Shown piece after piece: positions 11,201-21,173 of a DNA stretch of 64,000 nucleotides. Where the stretch lies: assembly GCA_016271365.2 (NCBI GenBank), contig CM057456.1:1393159501-1393223500 (forward strand). Reading direction: 5' to 3'. Each line of letters begins with the position of its first letter. The stretch's first letter is position 1. The notes under the pieces are model-generated. The model made no database searches, was not told the DNA's origin, and saw only the letters and a list, made by a program, of their open reading frames with translations. The position numbers and the translations under genes were made by a program. This DNA comes from Neoceratodus forsteri. Taxonomy: Eukaryota; Chordata; Ceratodontiformes; Ceratodontidae.

Positions 11201-12300
11201 GCCCCTACATCCCTCGGTGGAAAGTATGTAATGGTGCAGAGATCAATGTAAGGCATCTGATAAATGTACCCTATAGCAAACTCCCAGGGCAGAGCAAGTC
11301 TAACCCCATAGGTACCTCTGTCCACATATGCCTGCAACTCCACCACCTGCTCAAAACAAAGCCCCTGTTCTACCCTATCCAGTCCATAATGGGGCAACCC
11401 AAACTTCAAAATCCAGCACAAAGTAGTCCCACAATCCTTCCTGCACATGGTCCCATTAGAGTCCCTAAGTAAACTACTGGAATCCAACACCATTATTCCA
11501 CGCAGCACGGAAACATGGCCTCGGGAATGTAGAGGTTTTCCCATTTCTCCAACTACAACATGTGGTGGCCACATCACTTGGTCCAGGCCCTGGTTCTGCA
11601 CTACATTACCAATCTGGGATGAGCTGGCCACCCTAGCAGAATAAAGACATGCAACTTCCTTATTGTACAGGTGCCTGAATCAGGTAGTCTCTCTCAGTCC
11701 TCTGATCAGTGTCCATATTTGGTAGGAGAGTTCCTGGAGCTAGCTGACCCAGAGATTAGGACACAGATGTGGAAGAACCTGCACAGATACATTAAAACAG
11801 ACGGGCTAAGGCCAACACAGTACAAAATAGCACACAATGTGTATTATACCCCCACCAAGCTGTTTAGCATGGAGTGCTTGGAGTCTGACATGTGCACCAA
11901 ATGTCAGTCTCATACAGGCACACTTAAACATGTGCTAGAGGACTGCCCTAAAACCAAGCGGCACTGGGACACCATACAAGCAAAAGTGGACCCACTGCTG
12001 GGACTGGAGTTGGTCTGGTCCCCCAGATTTGTTGGCTAGGTGTGGATCCTGACCAGTTTTTCAAACCCAGAAGGTTCCACATCATGCTTACAGACACTGT
12101 TGCCAAAATTATCATCTTAAAACACTGGTTGCATGACCTCTCTCCCACATACAAAGAATGGCATATGGCCTTATTGGATGCCCAAAGGGTGGAGAGAATA
12201 GTGGTGAGCTTGAATAACCAAATTAAATCATGTGAGAAACATTCCATGCTCTGCTTCTGCTGCCAGAATGAAAGCGACTATGTGGACCCCCGAGGTAAAC
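8271..12300 (+). pseudogene. L1 ORF2 (endonuclease-reverse transcriptase), degenerate
   Basis: In L1 this protein nicks the target DNA and copies the element RNA. Traces in order: an N-terminal endonuclease start (ITMWNVKGAQ, about 8288; then FIMGDNK, about 8446); a linker; an RT start around 9620-9700 (IQAMQSL and GPDNFSP in shifted frames); LREAYITLIPKSDKDP (about 9783); IGPEQVGI (10180); SLDAEKAF (10300); GCPLSPYLFNLYLEPL in a shifted frame (about 10481); and the active site at 10604-10615. That site reads Y-A-D-N, so one catalytic aspartate is lost (codon aat at 10613). Downstream come DKGGLQFPDMKLYYLA (about 11098) and a cysteine/histidine region (CTKCQSHTGTLKHVLEDC, about 11893), as in L1 C-termini. 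Multiple stops, frameshifts and an insertion at about 9889-10135 make it a clear pseudogene. Confidence 0.85.
9889..10135 (-). mobile_element. Short LINE tail inserted in L1 ORF2
   Basis: The L1 RT reading (LNLDIKI) stops at about 9888 and resumes as LDKVPANRVSKV at about 10136. Between them lies a 247-bp insert that begins on the + strand with ttcaattcaattcac and tttattta. On the minus strand this is a 3' tail ending in a simple repeat (gaattgaattgaa). The rest is A-rich without coding potential. It is best read as a 5'-truncated LINE 3' end in reverse orientation. Confidence 0.65.
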
Positions 12301-12576
12301 TTAGTATAAAAGTGCCATTATGGAAAATGCTGTTGCCTATAAATGCCTCGGCACAACTTCATAGACCACACTGAACTTCTTTAGTATCTTCATAGCAGCC
12401 CTGCTGTCCCCTGAATGTTGATGGGGAGTCCAAGCATGTACACACACTGAATAATTACTGTTGTTTTTATTGTTTCTGTATTTGTTCAGTGTTTTGTACG
12501 TTTCCAAACTTCAAAACAGTTTACTTGTTTAAAAAAAAGAAGAGTGCCCAAAATCCAGTTCAATAATAGAGCCCTT

Positions 12577-13264
12577 AGTTGCTGTTGTTTTATTACTTTT
12601 TTTTTTTTTCAAACTTCGTTTATATCCCTTCTCCCTAGTGTCTGGACTCTTTCCGGGATGGTCACTTGAACCTGACCTTCTCCAGCCCCGCCTGAAGCCT
12701 CCAGTCTCCGCTCCGGGTGGGCCCATCTCTGCTCTGCTCCACCTGACCGTCCGACTCCCTGACTCTGGGCCCCCCCCCAGGGTGGTACTGCCTACTCCTG
12801 CCTGACACTCTATCTAGAATCTAGTGCAGCAGCCAGGGCAGGGAGGGAGTACCGGAGCATGCTGGAAGGCCCGGCATTGGGCTTGGGGGCTGACCCCTGG
12901 ACCCCATACGCCTACTGAACACCAGGGCTTTTCCGTTTTTCTGGATCCCTCGCGGGATGTGCAGTGCTGTCCAGCATGTGACGTGAGCATGCCTGCGCAC
13001 ATTCATAGGGCAGCCACTAGCGTTCCCTCTCGCTGGTCCCCCCAACTAGTGCACCCGGTCTCCCCGGGTGTCACTAATTGTGCAAGACAGAACCCCCCTC
13101 CCTCCCAGAGAGGAGTGCAGTCCATCGGATGCTCGATCCTCTCCTCCCCGGCCAGCCCCTAGTGCCCCAGGCTCGTTTCTGAACCCGGGTCACTGGCACA
13201 GCGCAAGGTAAGGCAGACGCCTCAACCCTCAGTGCCACCGGGCCAACCAGTTGCTGTTCTTTTA
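12577..13264 (-). mobile_element. tRNA-derived SINE (copy 1) with 16-bp target duplication
   Basis: The SINE body is 12593-13248 on the minus strand. Its flanks are agttgctgttgtttta (12577-12592) and agttgctgttctttta (13249-13264). A poly-T run at 12597-12611 is the complement of its poly-A tail. Read on the minus strand it starts ggcccggtggcactgagg, and about 50 bases later has a B-box-like gggttcagaaacg, as expected of a tRNA-like promoter. The rest is a long GC-rich body. Its downstream edge lies only about 125 bp from the dynein exon. The same family occurs at 20038, 20807, 25114, 38288 and 43562. Confidence 0.85.
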
Positions 13265-13388
13265 GATAAGCATGCAGTAAACTCAGATGCATTCCTGTAT
13301 AATGCAAATTCATTGTATGCCAAGTGTTTATATAGTTGTTTCAGATGCTTCACTGAAGGTTTTCCTCTCTTGCATCTCTTGTTTATAG

Positions 13389-13511
13389 TTATTTGGACAC
13401 CATTGAGAGAGCATTAGGATGTGGTGATACCGTCCTGATAGAAAACCTGAAAGAAACTATGGATCCCGTCCTGGAGCCATTACTTGGACGAAACACCATC
13501 AAAAAGGGCAG
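13389..13511 (+). CDS. Axonemal dynein heavy chain, internal exon (AAA5 region)
   Basis: This 123-bp exon is preceded by a pyrimidine-rich tract and tag acceptor (13386-13388) and followed by an AG|gtatgt donor (13512). In frame (first base completing a split codon, last two bases starting the next; phase 2 on both sides) it reads [20 protein letters not shown], then [20 protein letters not shown]. The motif LIEN...DPVL.PLLGRN.IKKG is characteristic of the AAA5 module (Pfam ATP-binding dynein motor region, after the microtubule-binding stalk) of axonemal dynein heavy chains, the ATP-driven motors of cilia and flagella. The wording is closest, from memory, to the outer-arm group DNAH5/8/9/11/17. 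I cannot choose the paralogue. No neighbouring dynein exon was found in the window, so both flanking introns are long. No stop or frameshift is present and the splice sites are intact, which argues for a functional gene rather than a pseudogene. Confidence 0.88.
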
Positions 13512-15424
13512 GTATGTAATCTCGTAAAGAGTTTTGAATGGAGCCATTTTTGCAGTGTAAAAAGTTGTGTGCATTTTTTTTTTTTTTTTACAGTCACAGG
13601 GGAATGATATCTGTTGAAAATGCATCTTAACTATCAGTTCATAAACTTCTGTAGTAACCCTTTTCCTAGCAGAAAAGGAGCAAGGTTGTCACTAAATGTG
13701 CCCAGTAGGATTGCTGCTGAGGTACAGCTTCCTGTGCACCAAAGGAGGAGTGGGAGTAGTTTACGAGGGAATAAATGGAGGTGTTTGACAGGAAAAAGAT
13801 TATTCAGGGGCTGGTTGTTCTGAGCTAACCTGGGCTAGGCTTAGTGGTTTAGATCTTGCCAGCCTTGGCCTAGAGAAGGGCATTACAGCCTTGGAAATTC
13901 ATCTAACAGTGAGGAGCCAGCTTCCCATCTCTTGGCAGAGATAGTACTGGAGGGAGGCTCTGGGACATCCGCATCTAGCAACTAGGATGCACAGGAATCT
14001 TCCATGTGTTCTGGGAGAGCAAGCAAGGAGGCAGCCTGCTTGACTGGTTGGGTTGAACTCCTTCAGACCCAGTCATGGCTGTACCCTGTGTGGGTCCCAC
14101 CTAGGACCAGGAGGATCAGACACGTTTTTGTGAAGATGGCATTTAGTCGGCACCCCAGAGTCCATGCAAGTGTGGAATCATGCATGCCCTGAAGAAGGAC
14201 GCTACTCTTGGATGCCCCTACCAATCCAGAAAGAAAGGAGGAGACGCGCAGTGGTTAGCACTGCCCAAGGGGAACAGTGAGAGGGTTCCCGAGAGAGGGC
14301 AGGGATCCTGTGCAGCACACCCTCAAGCTGTGTGGCCTTATGGCTTACTGGGCTTAAGTGGGATGCTGGAGAAGAGGGGCAAGGAAGATACCAAGTGAGG
14401 GTGAGAGGAAGGCCCTACAAGGCTCATGACATGAAGCTTGCAAAAGAAAAGCAGAGGACTCAGTGATTGGCGTGGTCATGGTGTTCAGGTAAGGCCAAGT
14501 ACGTCAGGATTCAGGTAGGAGAATTTTCCTCTCGTGAAGTTGGGAAGGGTCTTCAATGATCTAGTGGCTGGGTGTTCAACACTGCTGAGGTAGGGAAACC
14601 TCCCATTAGACCGGATCTTTGAAAGGCTGCAGCATGGAAGGAGAGGTTTGACTGACATCCTGGATGCCCAAGGGGCATAGACATCAGGAGTGGCTACAAG
14701 CTCATTATGTTGTAAAGTGGTCAAAGTTTGGGGTCACTTAGACATATTACCTGTTCTGTGTGGGCGCTGTGTTTTTGGCATACAGTGTCTGCCAAGAAAG
14801 CTCTGAAACTGCCCGTAAGTTAATAAGTCCATTTAAGGATTCATAAATCAGTACCATAAGTGAGTTGAAGCCTAGGTACAGAACCAACTTGTGTTGTGAC
14901 CAGGGTGTGAAATGGGTCACAGGGACCAAGAGAGTACTGGATAATGAAACAAAGAAAAAGGTTAAGCCACAGCTGCAGTAGTTGTTCTTTTAATACCCAT
15001 CAGAGTAACACATAATGTGTTGAGGATCATTTTAATTGGGTCCCTATGGCCTGCAAATGAGTAACCTGTTGTATCCTATGTCACAGGCGCTTAGTGAAGG
15101 GAGAGGCAAAAGCAGCTGTGTATCCATGTGGTCATTTACTGTCTCATGGAATGCTGTCTCAGTGGATCCTTCAGTGGAGAAGGTGAACCATGTGTGATTG
15201 TTTACAGTGGGCTCCTGACGAGCACAAGTCACCATAAGAATACCCCTTGACACAGGAGTGCCCGAGGTCATGCCCACCCCCATCTGGAGCAGTCACTCAG
15301 TTTGGCAAGGAGTTGCACTTCCTATTTACGTTCCCCCTCACAATTCGTTCACTGCTTCGACTTGCTTGTGTAATGACATCATAACCTTGAGTCTCAAGTT
15401 TTTTTTTTTATTTATTTACCCAGA
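13512..15424. other. Intron following the dynein exon; no features
   Basis: A poly-T run (13578-13591) lies soon after the donor. The remainder is non-repetitive sequence with only short chance ORFs. I looked for the expected next dynein exon (pattern IKIGDKE...FRLILHTKLANPHY) and did not find it here or further on. Confidence 0.55.
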
Positions 15425-15618
15425 ATATGCCAGCTGAGCTGCAAGATCTCATTTCCTGTGAGGCCCTGCTTCCTATTTCTGTGGCTGGGTGGACTGGAGA
15501 ACTGAGAGGTTGTGTGACTTGCCCATGTCATACAATGAATATTTGGCTTTAGCGGGATTTGACCCTGCTGTTTCCCAGTTCCCAAGCCAGTGCTTTGACC
15601 ATTAGACAACACTGACTC
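15425..15618 (-). mobile_element. MIR-like (tRNA-derived) SINE
   Basis: On the minus strand the sequence starts cagtgttgtctaatggtcaa (A-box-like), then has gggtcaaatcccgc (B box, complement of about 15552-15565) at the normal spacing. It continues with gacatgggcaagtcacacaacctctcagtt, split here as gggcaagtcac and acctctcagttctcc, the hallmark of the MIR/CORE-SINE body. It is an old, diverged copy in the dynein intron. MIR-type SINEs are widespread in vertebrates. Confidence 0.75.
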
Positions 15619-17040
15619 ATAATGAAGTCACAGAAGTGAATGTGTTGTTGTGGACACAGTATTGTGACTGCAATGGATCAGCAGTAGGGTTATATCAGGG
15701 ATTTATTCACAGTTGCTAGGGGTTATACTAAGTGGTTGCTGTTTTTCTGAACAATTTTTAAGTGCAACGGACTGATATATCAGTCCAGAATTCCTACATG
15801 TTCTAATTCTGTCAGCAGCCAAAGGGTTAAACGAGTTGTGAAAGTGGGCATGAGCTACCAAGTGGCCCACAGACCATGCCTCCCACAGGTTGCTGCCTCA
15901 TAAGCCAAGCAGTAGGTGTGTATGTGTGTGTATGGTGGGGGGGGGGGAATCAGTGGCTGCGACTGGTCGTAGCCAACAGAATGGGAGATGACTTTGGGGG
16001 CACACCACTGGACCACTAGGAATGGTGGCACACTCAGGCTAGAGGGAACATGGTTATAGGGGGAGCAGGTGGGGAAGGTTAATTGACCGGTGTGCCTTGA
16101 AGTGGGGACCACTGGACCACCAAAGCCCTTTACCTGGGAAGGGGGTTTAGAGAGGGGGCCACTTCCAAGCAACCTGTATTGTGCTTCACATTTTGGCTAG
16201 GCACTGTATGGTACCATGTCATGCCATGCTACAACTCTGTTGCAGTGCAGCCAGCTAGTGGGTGCAGACTTCATTTGTGACCCCTAACACTTGGATTTGC
16301 ATTGCACTTTCATCATGGGGGTCCGGACTCCCCCTCCCAGCATGCCCCAAGATTTATGCATATTGCTATTGGGTGGCGATGTAATGGAATGACCCGAATC
16401 CACACCCCTGATAATGACTGTGAAAGGTCTCAGCTAAGCAACACAAAAGAAGCCTGCACTCCTAAGAGGGTACAGCAACTGGGGAGTTCGGCCCAAGAAG
16501 CCCTTTGAGCCTCAGGCAACACTGAAGCCTAGAGGAGCCAGTGCTGCTTGAGGCGCTGGGGTTTCTCTGCTCTGAACTTCCCGATTGCTGTATCTGTAGA
16601 TTGCTCACTGGTTTATGATTTTGGGGCGGTAAATCCCTTTAAGCATGGAAAACTAGCTTGTGAGCAGTCTTTCTTTTAGTTGTCATCTGTGTGATGTATA
16701 CATCCTTTGGAATGCAGGCTTCTTTTGTGTGGCTTTTGGGATTTGCTACCCCTGCCTGCATGCAACCTTTTTGTTTGCGTGAAACGTTTGTGTTTGGGCT
16801 GTGAAAGGGGGACCTGATGCCTCCGGAGTCTTGTTGGATTATGTTTATGGTCACATCGGTATGAATGTCTTAAAATTTAAACTTTATTTTTTTTTCATTG
16901 AAAGTTAACTGCAACATTGCACTAAACTCAAAATACTCCTTTTATTATGATCCAATGAAGAAATATTGATGATCTCAAAAATCTCTTTAACTGATACATT
17001 TCTGAAGTACTCCAGGGGCTCATATGACATTGTCAAAAAT
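15619..17040. other. No gene; ordinary intronic or intergenic sequence
   Basis: I see no domain-bearing ORF. There is a perfect 18-bp palindrome, ggactgatatatcagtcc, at 15769-15786, a (gt)n-like stretch and G run near 15914-15948, and a poly-T run near 16887-16897. None forms part of an element I can name. Confidence 0.5.
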
Positions 17041-17358
17041 TTCAGTGTTTACAGGATGATCATGGATGACAGTAGACCTGAAGGGCGGTATGGATGTCTT
17101 GCATGTCATATCTAGCACTATGATACCAACCTCCATTGCTCCCGCTAGTGTCCCCAATATTCCTTTACTTTGCCTATGAAATAACTCCCTGAATGTGAGA
17201 GTCCCATGTTTGTGGATCCTTGTATCGATTGTCTACATCTGTAAGTTTCAACCATGTGCATGTTACCTTACACACCTTGTGATTTGTACATATGAAAATG
17301 TGTTTATGTGTTGTTGTAAAATGTTGAAAATGCCAATAAAGATTTTAACGTTAAAAAA
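17041..17358 (+). mobile_element. 5'-truncated L1-like 3' end
   Basis: The sequence ends in tgttgaaaatgccaataaag, then a short poly-A run at 17353-17359, the usual form of L1 3' UTR ends (gaaaatcaataaag plus A-tail). No coding part remains. Short repeats of tcagtgtt lie at about 17041 and 17362 and may be its target duplication, but they are only 8 bp, so the left edge is approximate. Confidence 0.5.
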
Positions 17359-17359
17359 A

Positions 17360-17914
17360 AGTCAGTGTTAAAAAATACTTTTCTTGACTATTAAAGATTG
17401 TCTCAAGGGCTGCTGCTTTTCTGTTAATTAATCTAAGTGTAATAGGGAGTAGCCAGGCCATAGCCTTCATTTGGATTCAGACATTTTGAACAAATATGCC
17501 TTAAATCAACTGACCATGGATAAAGATGTGCCCCAAACAGCATGTATCTGGTTGTGCCTTCAGTTTTTAAAATCCTGGCTACTCTCCTGTGGGTAGCTAT
17601 GCCCTTAAGACTCCTCTCTTCTCGGATATCAAAGGTGTCCTTCATTGCAAACAGATCCAACATGGTTGTATCAGCAACTGGATTGGGAGTCACTTGATTT
17701 GTCTAGCGCTACCATCTGACAAGAGTGTTCACCCATATGGAACAGACTCAAGCTGCATGAAGAGGATTCAACTTTGTTTTTTATGTGAGAGGAGACTTTT
17801 GAGACTACCTGCATGGCCTACAAATCATTGGCCATGTTCAGCCACTTCTGACCCACCTCAGCAAGGCGATGGGGTTTAAAGGTACTGCTCAGGCAATCAG
17901 TATTTTCCAGCTTT
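17360..17914. other. Unassigned sequence before the solo LTR
   Basis: A minus-strand ORF of 86 codons (17433-17693) contains TTMLDLFAMKDTF and KGIATHRRVARIL but matches no family I recognise. There is no start context or partner. It may be a decayed retroelement scrap. Confidence 0.35.
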
Positions 17915-18629
17915 GGGAGTGTGACAGGGTTGAATACGGCCCTGTCCCAGTTGTTATGGAGAAAGAGTTTAAATGCAAGGATCTGTTCTGTCCTCTCCTT
18001 TTCTGTCTCTTTTCTGTCTGCACAACCAAATTTTCTTGTGAGACCTAGGAACTGATCACTCTGATGATCTTGCACTTCTCTGCCTCTTGTTATCTCTGTA
18101 CCTTCTATCTTTTCTCTCCCTTGCATGTCTGAAGTTTTCAAAAATGTACGTGAATCATTTTGTGGAAATATAATTGATACTAGGATCCCTTTGTTTAAAA
18201 CTGTATATAGTTATAATGTTGAAATGATTGCAAAAAGCTATTTTGAACTCAAGGGGTTAACCTGAAATGCAGTTTTTAAGCCTTTTGCAGAGATGTAAGC
18301 AAGAGGCCAGCTCTAGGTCACACTGTTCTTTTTGCTGCACCTACTGAAACTGACAGGAACATTGTGTGAGAAGCATACTGTTTTCGTAACGAGCTCCTGC
18401 AAAGACTTATAAAAAGAGCTGCAATGTTTTGCAAGAGAGAGATAGACAGACTGAGATTTAAAATTGAACAGAAAAAGGACTCTGCTTTCTATGTTTGTAC
18501 TGCCATTGTAAACAGTTATTCTGAACAATTTTTTTTATTTTACTGTTAATAAATAAACACTTGTTGCAAATTTTGCAACTGCTCCTGGTTTTCCCTATGC
18601 TTCCTTACCTGTGCCTCGATGACAGGGAG
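17915..18629 (+). mobile_element. Solo LTR of the Gmr1-like Gypsy family, 5-bp target duplication
   Basis: The LTR (17920-18624, 705 bp) starts tgtgacagggttgaatacgg and ends gcctcgatgaca. It is flanked by gggag on both sides (17915-17919 and 18625-18629), the 5-bp duplication typical of Ty3/Gypsy integration. It aligns along most of its length with the LTR at 55256-56072, sharing the start, gtgagacctagga, gggatccctttgttta, aaggggttaacctga, the gcaagaga segment and the aactgctcctggtttt end. It carries a TATA-like cttataaaaag (about 18407) and an aataaataaac (18548-18558) that could serve as promoter and polyadenylation signal. The internal part was presumably lost by LTR-LTR recombination. Confidence 0.92.
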
Positions 18630-19240
18630 CCACAGAAGTTCTTGTATTACAGGTGGACCTTTAATTAATTTAGGCGCCTTTTGATCTGCCAGCCACCTGC
18701 TGTGCATTAGACCTGCAGGACTAACTGCCCCGACGGACAGCTTGAGCAGACCAATCGGGTTGTAGTGGTTGCCTAGTGAAGCTGAATTGACCTCATGGCT
18801 GATCTTGGAGAGATCTCATTTTGGTGGGAGCACTTTCTGGGAGAGCCTGAGCTGAGCTGCAGCAGACATTGTGACTGCCATTGACAAACTGTGCGTCTAA
18901 AGTAGTAATCACTGCCAGAGGAAAAGGGAGACATTCCCATGCTAGCCAGCACACTACATGATGATGAGAATTGCCAGCATGGAGATGAAGCGAGAGAAGG
19001 AGACATGATCTACCACTGATGACTATTGCAGGGTTTGCTAGTGAGTACCATAGTCTGGTATCAGGCTATTGCCACCCTGAGGGTTTGGAGGCCTGGATGT
19101 GTGGGTTGGTGTGGTGTGGCCATGGCCTGACTAATTAGAGTACAGCTGCGCCTCCACCTGTATCACCATCACAGATGCCAGTGAGAGAAAGAAAAAGTGG
19201 GTGAATATGGAGATGATCCAACCAAGCTGAACTGCTGAGA
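18630..19240. other. No gene seen
   Basis: Non-repetitive sequence between the solo LTR and the minisatellite. No ORF of note. Confidence 0.5.
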
Positions 19241-19740
19241 GCTGTGACACTAAGCTCTGCGCTGCAGGGGAGGATCTTGTGTAAATTAGAACTGTGACAC
19301 CAAGCTCTGCACTGCAAGGGAGGTTTCTGTGTGCATTAGAACTGTGACACTAAGCTCTGCGCTGCAGGGGAGGATCCTATGCGCATTAGAATTGTGCCAC
19401 CAAGCTTTGTGCTGCAAAGGAGGATTCTGTGTGCATTAGAACTGTGACACCAAGCTCTGCGCTGCAAGGGAGGATCCTGTGTGCATTAGAACTGTGACAC
19501 CAAGCTCTGCGCTGCAAGGGAGGATCCTGTGTGCATTAGAACTGTGATACCAAGCTCTGCGCTGCAGGGGAGGATCCTGTGTGCATTAGAACTGTGACAC
19601 CAAGCTCTGTGCTGCAGAGGAGGAGCCTATGTGCATTAGAACTGTGACACCAAGCTCTGCGCTGCAAGGGAGGATCCTATGTGCATTAGAACTGCAACAC
19701 CAAGCTCTGCGCTTCAAGGGAGGATCCTATGTGCATTAGA
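19241..19740 (+). repeat. Minisatellite, 50-bp unit, about ten copies
   Basis: The unit is gtgcattaga, actgtgacac, caagctctgc, gctgcaaggg, aggatcctgt in order. The element cattaga recurs every 50 bp from 19281 (first copy aaattaga) to 19731, giving ten phased units with mostly single-base differences. The last copies are followed by unique sequence. No ORF runs through it and 50 is not a multiple of three, so it is unlikely to be coding. Confidence 0.95.
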
Positions 19741-20022
19741 ATGGTAAGTGAGCTGAGGCATTATGCTGCAGCTGGCTCCTTGTTTAACACAGCTGAGAGT
19801 CATCTAACTGGATTTGGTAATCTGGTCAGGGATCTACAAATTCCTCAGTATAAGGTTTAGTTTGTCATTTTGCACTCGCATGTCCTCTGGGTCTTGGCAT
19901 TGCCGTTATTTAGTTTAAGTGCACAACTGCTGGCCACCCAGCTGCAGCATCTACAGACCTACACTGATTCAGCCACTAGGTACCAAGTAACTTATTTTGG
20001 ATCTTTCCAAAAAGGTTTAATG

Positions 20023-20521
20023 AGAAACACTGGTACTGCTGGCCCGGTGGTGCAGAGGACCGAGGCACTGGCGCCTTACTTCCAAATAACGCCATGTGAC
20101 CTGTGTCCGGAACAGACTCAGGCACCGGGTCAGCAGGGGGAGGAGAGGATTGAGCTCCGGAGGACTGCTCTCCTCTCCTGGGGTGGGTTGGGGAGATGAC
20201 TCACTCTGTAGTGGCCCCTGGTGGAGACCAGGATGACCGCCGTTCGGACTCTCGCCTCCACGGAGCCCCAAACAAGCCAACCCGACCTCAGCAGCACCCA
20301 GGGCTAAGAAGGTTTGCCATAAGGCATTTTCTCCCCTCAAGGAGAGAACCCGCCCAACAATGGGATACGTCGGGTTACCCTGGGCTGGCTGCGATATGAG
20401 GCTGGGGGTTTGGCGATGGGGTCCCAGGGGGAGGATCCTTGGCAATGGCCTGAAGGAGAGGCCGATTGAGACATGGGGGAGATAGATAACACACACACAC
20501 AAAAAAAGAAACACTGGTACT
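20023..20521 (+). mobile_element. tRNA-derived SINE (copy 2) with 15-bp target duplication
   Basis: The SINE (20038-20506, 469 bp) is bounded by agaaacactggtact at 20023-20037 and 20507-20521, an exact match. It starts ggcccggtggtgcagaggac (A-box-like) with a weakly preserved B box (gtgtccggaaca, about 20103). It then has a GC-rich body and ends in an acacacacac plus A-rich tail. The exact duplication suggests this is one of the younger copies. Confidence 0.92.
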
Positions 20522-20790
20522 ATCGAGGAGAGGGTGGCACCTCCAGCAAAAGAGAGCGCGAGTTTGGCACTGTATTGGGCACGTTGCTGTGTTGGTAGGC
20601 TAAGTGTCAGGGCTGTGCCTAGTTGGATCTTGTTTCAGACAGCCTGAGAAATGTGTTTAATTTGGCTGTGCCTGCATAAGGTGAGTGAAGAGCAGCCACC
20701 ATTATTTGACCAGGCCTACAAAGGGCAACAGAAGACCAGCCAAGTTGGCACTACTACCTCATCTTTCACTAACCCCTTTTATCTTTCTTT

Positions 20791-21173
20791 AGAATTACAG
20801 CCCTAAGCCAGCCCGGTAGCACAGAGGGCTGAGGAGTTGGATGCCTTACCTCATGCTGTGCAGGTGACTCGGGTTTGGGAATGACCTCTGGTCGCTCAGG
20901 GAGCCAGCATGGGGAGGGCAGGATTGAGCAGCCTCAAGGCAGCTCTCCTCTCCTCTCCTGGGAGAGGTGGTTGCCCCCCCCCAGTCCCGCCACCACCAGG
21001 TGGAGGTTCGGTGTTGGTGCAAGCCGAAAGGGTGGCATGAAGGGAGGGTGTCTTGACGCATGGCATGCACGTGCCTCCACATTTGTGTGCATGCAAGAGA
21101 CAGGAGTGGGAGTAAACCGGGGTAAAAAGCCTACAAAATATACAGAAGAAAAAAAAAAGAATCACAGCCCTAA
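20791..21173 (+). mobile_element. tRNA-derived SINE (copy 3) with 16-bp target duplication
   Basis: The body (20807-21157) starts gccagcccggtagcacagag and carries gtgactcgggtttgggaatg as the B-box region. It ends in an A-run. Flanks are agaattacagccctaa (20791-20806) and agaatcacagccctaa (21158-21173), one mismatch. It is shorter than the other copies (351 bp), lacking part of the GC-rich body. Confidence 0.9.

Larger units (their letters stand above)
4875..12556 (+). mobile_element. L1-type LINE with 15-bp target-site duplication
   Basis: The element runs from about 4890 to 12541. Its flanks are the identical 15-mers gagtgcccaaaatcc at 4875-4889 and 12542-12556, and it ends in a poly-A run (12530-12538). 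This pattern of poly-A plus duplication is what target-primed reverse transcription leaves. Inside are a short 5' UTR, ORF1 (coiled coil plus RNA-binding region, 5182-7463, interrupted) and ORF2 (endonuclease, reverse transcriptase and C-terminal cysteine region, about 8271-12300), all on the + strand. Two later insertions lie within it: 5439-6873 and about 9889-10135. Many stops and frameshifts plus a mutated RT active site show that it is inactive. Without the insertions it is about 6 kb, a normal full L1 length. Confidence 0.88.

Noticed and set aside
19241..19740. CRISPR-like array
   Set aside because: Units are contiguous 50-bp repeats without variable spacers, and the context is a vertebrate genome. 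It is a minisatellite.
20017..20514. 165-codon ORF on the minus strand
   Set aside because: It lies wholly within a SINE that has exact target duplications.
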